The position numbers and the translations under genes were made by a program. Below, in pieces: positions 9,571-17,126 of a stretch of 64,000 nt of DNA; the first letter of the stretch is position 1, and each line of letters starts with the position of its first letter. Below the pieces are notes generated by a model, which made no database searches, was not told the origin of the DNA, and saw only the letters and a program-made list of their open reading frames with translations. Source of the stretch: an uncultured Dermabacteraceae bacterium (GTDB lineage: Bacteria > Actinomycetota > Actinomycetes > Actinomycetales > Dermabacteraceae); assembly GCA_946223075.1 (NCBI GenBank), contig CAMILZ010000011.1, positions 4,805 through 68,804 of the forward strand. Direction: 5' to 3'.

Positions 9571-9956
9571 GCGGTCACCACGATGCCGAGCCAGAACGCG
9601 GCGAGCGCCGAGCCGAGGCTGAGGGCGTAATAGCCGAGGGCCGTCACGGTTGCACGCGAGCGCACGAGCATCACGATCTCGAGCATGAAGGTTGACATGG
9701 TGGAAAGGGCCCCGCAGAAGCCAACCCCGAAGAGCGCCGAAAAACTCACGGCGACGATGTCTGTAGTCCCGCCGAGACGACGCAGCACGATCGCGAGAAA
9801 AAACGAGGCGACGACGTTCGCGACGAACGTCGGCCACGGGATCGGCGAGGATTCCTTAACGGTCTCCTTCGCGGGCTTCAGCGCGGGCACGAATGTGAGG
9901 CCGTAGCGGGCAGCGGCACCGACGGCAGCGCCGAGCGCAACGATGAGAGCGATCAT
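9567..9956 (-). CDS. crcB: Fluoride ion channel CrcB, subunit 1
   Basis: 129 residues, four transmembrane helices, the size of a CrcB/Fluc protomer. It carries the family features GAAVGAAARYG near the start, FVANVVASFFLAIV in helix 2 and GFCGALSTMSTF in helix 3, which forms the fluoride pathway and central Na+ site. Fluc channels are dual-topology dimers that export toxic fluoride. In actinobacteria two diverged subunits are commonly encoded side by side and form a heterodimer, as is likely here. ATGA overlap with the upstream crcB gene and GTGA overlap with the downstream CopD/CtaG gene indicate translational coupling of all three. Confidence 0.9.
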   Translation of the reverse strand: MIALIVALGAAVGAAARYGLTFVPALKPAKETVKESSPIPWPTFVANVVASFFLAIVLRRLGGTTDIVAVSFSALFGVGFCGALSTMSTFMLEIVMLVRSRATVTALGYYALSLGSALAAFWLGIVVTA

Positions 9957-10519
9957 GAAGCGTCCTCGCCTTCTTCGGCATGGTCCCGGTTACTCATCAT
10001 TCCTATGCGGTTGCCCGCAACGAGGCCCACCATGACCGCGAGGACACACACCAACAAGCTGACCGTGACGTATTTGAGCGCCTCGAGGGGGAAGCCCGTC
10101 CCGATGATCGCGGCAACCTCACCCGTGAACGTGCTCATGGTCGTGAACCCGCCACAGAAACCGGTGCCGAGCACGAGCCTGCACTGCGCGTACTTCGGGG
10201 GCCGCTCGTCCCAGTACCCGGTGAGAACGCCGAGGATCAGGCAGCCGAGAAAGTTCGCGGCGAGCGTGCCCCACGGCAGGTCCACGAGCGTGAGCGTCGT
10301 TGTCGTGGGGAGGATGACCGAGAGGGCGTAACGCATGACCGCGCCAACGGCGCCGCCGAGCGCGACCCACGCAACGCCCTTGCGAAAGGGCAGCGGCTTG
10401 GGTTCCACACGCACCACGCGCACCGTGGTGGTTTCCGTGCTCGTAACGGCCGCGAACTCAGCCGTGCGCATAAGCGGGTCCTCGCGGCGGAGGCTTTCAC
10501 GCTCTTCTTGGTCGTCCAT
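9953..10519 (-). CDS. crcB: Fluoride ion channel CrcB, subunit 2
   Basis: 188 residues from ATG 10519 (MDDQEERESL). A longer upstream frame is rejected because it would run into the E2 gene and is arginine-rich shadow sequence. About 60 hydrophilic N-terminal residues precede the four CrcB helices. Family motifs are GGAVGAVMRYALS, LAANFLGCLILGVL and GFCGGFTTMSTFTGE. It pairs with the adjacent smaller CrcB. The gene starts only 17 bases after the 2-oxoacid dehydrogenase E2 stop, leaving no room for a fluoride riboswitch, so it is either read through from the E2 operon or has a promoter inside it. Confidence 0.9.
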   Translation of the reverse strand: MDDQEERESLRREDPLMRTAEFAAVTSTETTTVRVVRVEPKPLPFRKGVAWVALGGAVGAVMRYALSVILPTTTTLTLVDLPWGTLAANFLGCLILGVLTGYWDERPPKYAQCRLVLGTGFCGGFTTMSTFTGEVAAIIGTGFPLEALKYVTVSLLVCVLAVMVGLVAGNRIGMMSNRDHAEEGEDAS

Positions 10520-10536
10520 CACCGCTCTAGCGTACG

Positions 10537-11934
10537 TCAGCCCCAGACGAGCCCGAGGCTCGGGTTCTCGAGGACCGCCGAGACGTCGCGGAGAAGCTCG
10601 GAGCCGAGCGCGCCGTCGATGAGGCGGTGATCGAAGCTGAGCGCGAGCGAACACACCTTGCGGGAGACGATCTCGCCGTCCACGACCCACGGCTTGTCTT
10701 TAATGGCGCCGAAGCCGAGAATCACCGACTCGCCCGGGTTGAGGATCGGCGTGCCCGAATCGATGCCGAACACGCCAAAGTTCGTGATCGTGATCGTGCC
10801 GTTGCGGGTTGCCGAGAGCGGCGTTTGGCCCGCGCGCGCCGTCTGCGCAAGATCGTTGATGCTCACGGCAAGCTCGCGCAACGTGAGCAGGTGAGCGTCC
10901 TTAATGTTCGGCACGATGAGCCCGCGCGGGGTCGCCGCGGCGATGCCAAGGTTCACGAAGTGCTTGTACACGATCTCCTGATTGTCCTCGTCCCACGAGG
11001 CGTTGACCTCGGGGTTGCGGCGAATCGCGACGAGGAGCGCCTTCGCGAGCACGACGAGCGGGGAGATCTTGACGTCCTTCCACTCGCGGCTCTTCTTGAG
11101 CGTGTCGAGAAGCTCGAGCGTTTCGGTCATGTCGACCTCGTTGAACACCGTGACGTGCGGCGCGGTAAACGCCGAGCTCACCATCGCCTCCGCGGTGCGC
11201 TTGCGCACGCTGCGGATCGGCACGCGGGTGGTCTGTTCGTCGCTCGTCACGCCCGGGAACGGCTGGCTCTTCGGGGTCTTCATTTGACCCGCGAGGTTCT
11301 CGGGGGCCTGCTTTTCCTCGCCCGGGAAGAAACTTCCCGACTGCTCGGGGCTCTGCGCGGGGTGCTGTTCGAGCGAGCGCTGCGAGGCGGCAATGACATC
11401 CTGGCGGGTCACGACTCCCCCGCGGCCCGTCGCGAGCACGTCGTGAAGCGCAACACCGAGGTCCTTCGCGAGCTTGCGCACGGGCGGCTTCGCGAGGATG
11501 CGGTCGATCGGCACCTGCGGGTCAGCACCGTCCTGCGCGATCGCGCGCTTCTTGCGGCGCGGGGCGGGCGTCTCACGCGCGCCGTACCCCACGAGGGTCT
11601 TCGGCTCGGCATCGGCAGTGTTCTCAGAAGAGCCGGTATTGTCCTTGGCTCCTTGGGGAGCCTCGGGTTCCGACGCCTGCTCGGCCTCGGGTGCGGTGTC
11701 AATATCGAACATGGGCTCGCCCACGTTCAGTTCATCGCCCTCTTTGACGTGAACCCTCGCGACGGTACCCGCGACGTGCGAGGGAAGCTCGACCGCGCTC
11801 TTCGCCGTCTCGACGGTCACGACGGGGTCGTTGATTTCGACGCGATCCCCCTCCTTGACCTTGATCTCGATGATCTCCGCCTCGGTGAGGCCCTCGCCGG
11901 GGTCGGTGAGGCAAATCTGGGTGATGCTGCTCAT
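10537..11934 (-). CDS. Dihydrolipoamide acyltransferase (E2) of a 2-oxoacid dehydrogenase complex
   Basis: 465 residues with the standard E2 layout: one lipoyl domain (1-80) with the lipoylated Lys45 in VETAKSAVEL; a Pro/Ala/acidic linker; a peripheral subunit-binding domain (about 145-180, VRKLAKDLGVALHDVLATG); and a C-terminal catalytic acyltransferase domain with the active-site motif SFDHRLIDGA (His436, Asp440). It transfers the acyl group from E1 to CoA. With the adjacent split E1 alpha and E1 beta genes it most likely forms a branched-chain 2-oxoacid dehydrogenase (BkdC/H type); pyruvate dehydrogenase in this group usually has a single-chain E1. No E3 (lpd) gene is in the operon, so E3 must be shared from elsewhere. 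Confidence 0.9.
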   Translation of the reverse strand: MSSITQICLTDPGEGLTEAEIIEIKVKEGDRVEINDPVVTVETAKSAVELPSHVAGTVARVHVKEGDELNVGEPMFDIDTAPEAEQASEPEAPQGAKDNTGSSENTADAEPKTLVGYGARETPAPRRKKRAIAQDGADPQVPIDRILAKPPVRKLAKDLGVALHDVLATGRGGVVTRQDVIAASQRSLEQHPAQSPEQSGSFFPGEEKQAPENLAGQMKTPKSQPFPGVTSDEQTTRVPIRSVRKRTAEAMVSSAFTAPHVTVFNEVDMTETLELLDTLKKSREWKDVKISPLVVLAKALLVAIRRNPEVNASWDEDNQEIVYKHFVNLGIAAATPRGLIVPNIKDAHLLTLRELAVSINDLAQTARAGQTPLSATRNGTITITNFGVFGIDSGTPILNPGESVILGFGAIKDKPWVVDGEIVSRKVCSLALSFDHRLIDGALGSELLRDVSAVLENPSLGLVWG

Positions 11935-11954
11935 GAGGGAACCTTTCGGGTGGA

Positions 11955-12938
11955 TTAGTGCTCGAGGGAACGGTCAACGGCGTCGAGCACGCGTTCGAGG
12001 TCGGGAAGGTAGGCGTGCTCCATGCGCGCCGGCGGATATGGCGTGTGGTAGCCACCCACGCGCATGACGGGTGCCTCCAGGCTATAGAAGCAACGCTCGG
12101 TGATGCGCGCCGCGATCTCGCCGCCGAGGCCACCGAACACGGGGGCTTCGTGCACGATCACGAGACGGCCCGTCTTCGTGACGGAGGCCTGGATTCGGTC
12201 AAAGTCGATCGGGTTGAGGCTGCGCAGGTCGATCACCTCGAGCGAAAGGCCATCATCCTCTGCGGCCTGGGCGGCTTCGAGGGCCACGGGAACCGTCGGA
12301 CCCCATGCCACGAGCGTGAGATCCGCGCCCTCGCGCACAACGTTCGCCTCAAAGTGCTTGAGCGCGGGGCGGTTCTCGGTGTCCACTTCGCCCTTGACCC
12401 AGTAGCGCCGCTTCGGCTCGAACATGATCACGGGGTCGTCGGATTCGATCGCTTGGCGCGTAAGCCAGTAGGCGTCATTGGCGTTCGACGGCGTGAGAAT
12501 TCGCAGGCCAGCCGTGTGGGCGAAGAGGGCCTCGGGGCTCTCCGAGTGGTGCTCGACCGCGCCGATCCCTCCGCCGTAGGGGATACGGATGACGACGGGC
12601 ATGCGGACGCGGCCCTCGGTGCGGTAGTGGGTTTTCGCGAGCTGGGTCGTGATCTGGTTGTAGGCGGGGAACACGAAGCCATCGAACTGAATCTCGCAGA
12701 TTGGCCGGTAGCCGCGATACGCGAGACCCACGGCGGAGCCCACGATGCCGGCCTCACCAAGGGGGGTGTCCACGATGCGCAACTCGCCAAATTCGTCGAG
12801 CAGACCCTGCGTTACGCGGAACACGCCGCCGAGCCGGGCGACGTCCTCGCCCATGAGCATGACCTTCTCGTCCGCGCGCATCGCATCGCGGATCCCCAGG
12901 TTGATCGCGCGGGCGATCGGGAGCTTTTCGATGCTCAC
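11955..12938 (-). CDS. 2-oxoacid dehydrogenase E1 component, beta subunit
   Basis: 327 residues, the usual E1 beta length. It has the transketolase pyrimidine-binding N-terminal half (MLMGEDVARLGGVFRVTQGL, DTPLGEAGIVGSAVGLAYRG) and the C-terminal domain (VIDLRSLNPIDFDRI, VHEAPVFGGLGGEIAA). Together with the alpha subunit it makes the thiamine-diphosphate enzyme that decarboxylates branched-chain 2-oxoacids and acylates the E2 lipoyl group. Its ATG overlaps the alpha-subunit stop by 4 bases, so stoichiometric coupling is expected. E2 follows 20 bases downstream. Confidence 0.92.
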   Translation of the reverse strand: MSIEKLPIARAINLGIRDAMRADEKVMLMGEDVARLGGVFRVTQGLLDEFGELRIVDTPLGEAGIVGSAVGLAYRGYRPICEIQFDGFVFPAYNQITTQLAKTHYRTEGRVRMPVVIRIPYGGGIGAVEHHSESPEALFAHTAGLRILTPSNANDAYWLTRQAIESDDPVIMFEPKRRYWVKGEVDTENRPALKHFEANVVREGADLTLVAWGPTVPVALEAAQAAEDDGLSLEVIDLRSLNPIDFDRIQASVTKTGRLVIVHEAPVFGGLGGEIAARITERCFYSLEAPVMRVGGYHTPYPPARMEHAYLPDLERVLDAVDRSLEH

Positions 12939-14080
12939 TTGCCCTCGCCCTCCTCTTCGAACTGTTCGATGTAGCGAATGTACTCGGCGCGCTCCTCGGC
13001 CACGAGGGGGTGCTCGTCCACGTACACGTGGTCGAAAATCTGGATCGGGTCCGGATCCTTGAGGGCGTGAATGTGGTGGTGGAGGCTCATCGAAAGGTCG
13101 TGGCCCTCCTCCTTGCAGCGCTCCACGAAGGCGTCATCGAGCTGGTCCTCGCGCCGCAAGTACGCCTCGAAACGCGCGATCGGATCGAGGGTGGCCCAGT
13201 GCTTCTCTTCATCTTCACCGCGGTAAATGCGCGGCTCATCGCTCGTCGTGTGCGCGTTCATGCGATAGGTGAGGGCTTCGATGAAGCGGGGCCCCTCACC
13301 CCCACGCGCGGCATCGAGCGCGAGGCGGCTCACGGCGTAGCTCGCGAGCACGTCGTTGCCGTCAACGCGCACCGAGGGGATGCCCCAGCCACGGCTGCGC
13401 TGCGCGAGCGGAACGCGCGTTTGCACGCTCGTCGCGGTCGAGATCGCCCACTGATTGTTCTGGGTGAAAAACACGATCGGCGCGTCAAAGCTCGCGGCCC
13501 ACGTGAAGGCCTCGGACACCTCGCCCTCGGAGCTCGCGCCATCGCCGAAGAGCGCGAGAACCGCCGTGTCGACCTCGGGATCGCCCGTGCCGCACGCACC
13601 GTCGCGCGTAATACCCATCGCGTAGCCCACGGCTTGGGGTGCTTGTGCGCCGAGCACAATCATGTACGGGTGCGTCATGAGTTCGCGCGGGTCCCACCCG
13701 CAGTGGTTGATGCCGCGCCACACCTCGAGGAGCTTCCACGGCTCGATGCCGCGCGCCCACGCGACGCCGTGCTCGCGGTAGGTCGGCACGAGGTAGTCGT
13801 GCGCGCGAGCGGCGTGGCCCGCACCGATCTGCGCGGCCTCCTGGCCCACGGCGCTCGCCCAGAGACCAAGTTGGCCCTGGCGTTGAAGGGCGGTCGCCTC
13901 GTGATCGGCGGCGCGCACGATCACCATGTCGCGGTAGAAACCGCGCAGGTCATCGAAGTCGAGATGGGCGAGCGCGGCGTCGAGCTCGTCGTTCGGCGTG
14001 CGCGTGCCGTCGGGCGAAAGGAGCTGGAGCGTCGGTTCACTCGAGGCGGGGGTCGGTATCGCTGTCTGGAAAACACTCAC
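12935..14080 (-). CDS. 2-oxoacid dehydrogenase E1 component, alpha subunit
   Basis: 381 residues. The thiamine-diphosphate motif is present as GDGASSEGEVSEAF ending in an asparagine pair (FFTQNNQWAI), and YRMNAHTTSD is the conserved phosphorylation-loop region of E1 alpha chains. It is the first gene of the E1 alpha-E1 beta-E2 operon. The pairing with a HisC-like aminotransferase immediately upstream on the same strand (32 bases away) fits amino-acid to 2-oxoacid conversion feeding the complex. The acyl-CoA products isovaleryl-, isobutyryl- and 2-methylbutyryl-CoA would prime branched-chain fatty acids; this last point is inference. Confidence 0.92.
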   Translation of the reverse strand: MSVFQTAIPTPASSEPTLQLLSPDGTRTPNDELDAALAHLDFDDLRGFYRDMVIVRAADHEATALQRQGQLGLWASAVGQEAAQIGAGHAARAHDYLVPTYREHGVAWARGIEPWKLLEVWRGINHCGWDPRELMTHPYMIVLGAQAPQAVGYAMGITRDGACGTGDPEVDTAVLALFGDGASSEGEVSEAFTWAASFDAPIVFFTQNNQWAISTATSVQTRVPLAQRSRGWGIPSVRVDGNDVLASYAVSRLALDAARGGEGPRFIEALTYRMNAHTTSDEPRIYRGEDEEKHWATLDPIARFEAYLRREDQLDDAFVERCKEEGHDLSMSLHHHIHALKDPDPIQIFDHVYVDEHPLVAEERAEYIRYIEQFEEEGEGK

Positions 14081-14112
14081 GGCCCCAAGCCTAACCTACG
14101 GTGGCGTAGGTT

Positions 14113-15195
14113 TCAGCTTTTCTGTTCCTGCCACGCTTCCGCAATGTCAATGAAGCGCGCGTTTGCGGCCTCTTCCGCGATCGTCACCCGGCAACCGTCG
14201 GACCCGTAACCCCGCACCACGAGGCCCCGCTCGAGCGCGAACTGCACGAACTCGCCCGTGCGCTCGCCGAGCGGAAGATACACGAAGTTGCCGTGCGAGG
14301 GAACGCGGGCCCAGCCGAGGTCCAGGCGATCGAGTGCGCTCTCCACGCGCGAGCGCTCCGCGCGGATCCACTCGACTCGCGCGGCGAGTTCCGTGCGGGC
14401 CGGTTCCTCGAGCGCCACGCACGCGGCGATTTGCGCGAGACTCGAGGCGCCAAACGGGATCGCCACCTTGTCGAGGGCTTCGGCGAGGCGAGGGTGCGCG
14501 ATCGCGTAGCCCAGGCGCAGCCCCGCGATGCCGTGCACCTTCGAGAACGTGCGCACGCGCACGAGATTCTCGAACCTCACAAATAGCCGCGCTGAATCCG
14601 CTCGCACCTCGGGGTCGGCAAACTCGACGTAGGCCTCGTCGAGCGCGACCGTGATGTGATCGGGGATGCGCCCGAGAAACGCCTCGAGCTCGGCCGTCGT
14701 GAGCACCGTGCCGGTCGGGTTATTCGGTGAGCACAGGAGAATCAGGCGCGTGCGCTCCGTGACGGCAGCGGCAATCGCGTCCAGATCGTGCTCCTCGTGG
14801 GCCGTAAGCGGAACCGGAACGGCGACGGCGCCGTGCGACTGCACGAGGATCGGGTAGGCCTCGAAGCTGCGCCACGGGAAAATCACCTCGTCGCCTTGAT
14901 CGGCGAGCGCACGCACGAGGTCGCCGAGGACTGCCGAGGCGCCGGTCGACACGTGCACCTGCGCCGGCTCAACCCCGTGTTCACGTGCGAGGAGTTCACG
15001 AAGCTTCGTCGCCGCCATGTCCGGGTAGCGATTGAGGCCCGCGAGTTCCTTCTCGAGCGCGGCGCGAATCTCGGGGAGCGGCTCGAATGGCGACTCGTTC
15101 GAACTCACCTTGAAGGCGTCGGCCGGGGCGGGCTTGCCCGGCACGTAGGAGGGGATCGACTCGAGCGCGCTGCGCACGTGAATGTTTTCAACCAT
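14113..15195 (-). CDS. HisC-like aminotransferase (histidinol-phosphate/aromatic amino acid type)
   Basis: 360 residues from ATG 15195 (MVENIHVRSA). The longer frame is rejected because it runs across the divergent purB promoter. This is a class I/II PLP aminotransferase: SSNESPFEPLPE at the N-terminus, CSPNNPTGTVL, LDEAYVEF, and the PLP lysine K219 in RTFSKVHGIAGLRLGY. These match the HisC/Pat branch that handles histidinol phosphate or aromatic amino acids. Actinobacteria usually have hisC in the his operon and a second copy (pat, phenylalanine aminotransferase) elsewhere. No his genes are near, so the Pat role is more likely. Confidence 0.75.
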   Translation of the reverse strand: MVENIHVRSALESIPSYVPGKPAPADAFKVSSNESPFEPLPEIRAALEKELAGLNRYPDMAATKLRELLAREHGVEPAQVHVSTGASAVLGDLVRALADQGDEVIFPWRSFEAYPILVQSHGAVAVPVPLTAHEEHDLDAIAAAVTERTRLILLCSPNNPTGTVLTTAELEAFLGRIPDHITVALDEAYVEFADPEVRADSARLFVRFENLVRVRTFSKVHGIAGLRLGYAIAHPRLAEALDKVAIPFGASSLAQIAACVALEEPARTELAARVEWIRAERSRVESALDRLDLGWARVPSHGNFVYLPLGERTGEFVQFALERGLVVRGYGSDGCRVTIAEEAANARFIDIAEAWQEQKS

Positions 15196-15250
15196 GCAGG
15201 AATGGTACGTGCAGGGAGCATACGCGCGCGGTCCGTGCCAAAATGGCTGC

Positions 15251-16651
15251 ATGCGCCTCAGTGATATCGACCCCGCTCTTCCGCTCACCCCGCTCGATGG
15301 CCGCTACCGCGCCCAGGTTGCCCCGCTCGTGGACCACCTGAGCGAAGCCGCCCTCAACCGCACTCGCATCGTCGTCGAAACCGAGTGGATGATCCACCTC
15401 CTCGATCAGGGCGCGATCCCGGGCCTGCGTTCCCTCACGAGCGACGAACGCGCCCTGCTTCGCCAGATCCCCGAAGACTTCGGCGCCGAAGGCATCGCCG
15501 AGCACGCCGAAATCGAGCGCGAAACCGTGCACGACGTCAAGGCCGTCGAGTACTACATCAAGCGCCGCCTCGCGGGCACGAGCCTCGAGCCCCTCGCCGA
15601 AATCGTGCACATCTATTGCACGAGCGAAGACATCAACAACCTCTCCTACGCCCTCATGGTCAAAGGTGCGCTCGAGAACGTGTGGCTGCCCGCGCTCGCT
15701 GACCTCACCGCCGACATCGAGAACCTCGCACGCGAATGCGCACGCATTCCCATGCTGAGCCGCACCCACGGCCAAGCCGCAACACCCACGACCCTCGGCA
15801 AGGAACTCGCCGTGTTCGCCTACCGTCTGAGGCGCCAAATCGCCCGCCTCGAAGCCGACGAGATCCTCGGCAAGATCAACGGCGCGACGGGCACGTGGGC
15901 CGCACACGCGATCTCCGTTCCGGGCACCGACTGGCCGACGGTCGCGAAGAGCTTCGTCGAACATCTCGGCCTCACGTGGAACCCGCTCACAACCCAGATC
16001 GAGAGTCACGACTGGCAGGCCGAGATCTACTCGGACGTCGCGCGCGCGGGCCGCATCCTCCATAACCTCGCGACCGACATGTGGACCTACATCTCCCTCG
16101 GCTACTTCCGCCAGCGCCTGAGCGCCCAGGGCGGCACGGGCAGCTCGACCATGCCCCACAAGGTCAATCCCATTCGTTTCGAGAACGCCGAGGCCAACCT
16201 CGAGATTTCGGGCGCACTGTTCGATGTTCTCGCCCAGACTCTCGTGACCTCGCGCCTCCAGCGTGACCTCACCGACTCGACCACGCAGCGCAACATCGCC
16301 CCCGCTTTCGGGCACTCGCTCCTCGCGATCTCCAACCTCAAGCGCGGCCTCGCTGGCCTCGACACCGATGCCGAGCAGATGGCTCGCGACCTCGACGCGA
16401 ACTGGGAGGTCCTCGGCGAAGCCGTCCAGTCCGTCATGCGCACGCTCGGTATTCAGGGCGTCGAGGGCATGGACTCGCCGTACGAGCGCCTCAAGGAACT
16501 TACGCGCGGCAAGCGCGTCGACGGGGAAGCCATGCGCGAGTTCATCACGTCGCTTGGCCTGCCCGAGGAGGAACGCGAACGCCTCCTCGCGCTCACGCCC
16601 GCGACCTACGTGGGACTCGCCGCCTCGCTCGTGGATGTCCTCGAGAACTGA
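15251..16651 (+). CDS. purB: Adenylosuccinate lyase
   Basis: 466 residues from ATG 15251 (MRLSDIDPALPLTPLDGRYR), chosen because PLTPLDGRYR is the conserved PurB N-terminus; upstream codons are leader. The fumarase/aspartase superfamily signature GSSTMPHKVNPIRFENAE is intact, as are TSEDINN and SRTHGQAATPTTLGKE with the catalytic His. The enzyme cleaves fumarate from SAICAR and adenylosuccinate in purine synthesis. This is the long E. coli-type PurB (about 456 residues). csoR follows only 7 bases downstream and probably shares the transcript. Confidence 0.95.
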   Translation: MRLSDIDPALPLTPLDGRYRAQVAPLVDHLSEAALNRTRIVVETEWMIHLLDQGAIPGLRSLTSDERALLRQIPEDFGAEGIAEHAEIERETVHDVKAVEYYIKRRLAGTSLEPLAEIVHIYCTSEDINNLSYALMVKGALENVWLPALADLTADIENLARECARIPMLSRTHGQAATPTTLGKELAVFAYRLRRQIARLEADEILGKINGATGTWAAHAISVPGTDWPTVAKSFVEHLGLTWNPLTTQIESHDWQAEIYSDVARAGRILHNLATDMWTYISLGYFRQRLSAQGGTGSSTMPHKVNPIRFENAEANLEISGALFDVLAQTLVTSRLQRDLTDSTTQRNIAPAFGHSLLAISNLKRGLAGLDTDAEQMARDLDANWEVLGEAVQSVMRTLGIQGVEGMDSPYERLKELTRGKRVDGEAMREFITSLGLPEEERERLLALTPATYVGLAASLVDVLEN

Positions 16652-16658
16652 GCACCGC

Positions 16659-16973
16659 ATGAGCGACTGCCACGAAACATCCGCCGACGACCACGCGCCC
16701 GGCTACCACGCCGATAAGGACGCCTACGTGCGGCGCTTGAAGCGCATCGAAGGGCAAGTGCGCGGGCTCCAGCGCATGCTCGACGATGACACGTACTGCA
16801 TCGACGTTCTCACCCAGGTGAGCGCCGTCAAACGCGCCCTCGAAGCGGTCTCGCTCGGCCTCGTCGAGGATCACGTGCGCCACTGCGTGCGGGATGCGGC
16901 CGCCGACGGCTCCCCAGACGTGATTGATGAGAAGCTCACCGAGGTGCTCACGGCCGTCAAACGACTCATGTAA
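16659..16973 (+). CDS. csoR: CsoR-type copper-sensing repressor
   Basis: 104 residues from ATG 16659. This is an all-helical CsoR/RcnR repressor with KRIEGQVRGLQRMLDDDTYC. The Cu(I) ligands of Mycobacterium tuberculosis CsoR (Cys36, His61, Cys65) are matched exactly in spacing by Cys47, His72 and Cys76, so it should sense Cu(I) rather than Ni or formaldehyde. Copper binding releases the repressor from promoters of copper-export genes. No copA is beside it. The CopD/CtaG gene about 7 kb away is a possible but unproven target. A His/Asp-rich leader (first ~18 residues) may add metal affinity. Confidence 0.9.
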   Translation: MSDCHETSADDHAPGYHADKDAYVRRLKRIEGQVRGLQRMLDDDTYCIDVLTQVSAVKRALEAVSLGLVEDHVRHCVRDAAADGSPDVIDEKLTEVLTAVKRLM

Positions 16974-17126
16974 CCGGGTTCAAGGAGGGCCGGGCAAGCG
17001 TCGGACCCTCCCGATATTCCGATCACCCGGATGCTGACCGCGGAAAATCCCTCGCGCGTGCCGAAGCGTGGGCGCACAATGGTGCCACCCTACCCACCAC
17101 AATGACGTGTGAGAGGACGGATCACC

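Noticed and set aside
9571..9837. 89-residue N-terminal extension of CopD/CtaG
   Set aside because: It lies within crcB in another frame and contains no membrane or signal sequence; GTG 9570 gives a normal membrane start.
10520..10536. Fluoride riboswitch before crcB
   Set aside because: Only 17 bases separate crcB from the E2 stop, too short for the ~60-base aptamer, and no matching sequence occurs in the end of the E2 gene.
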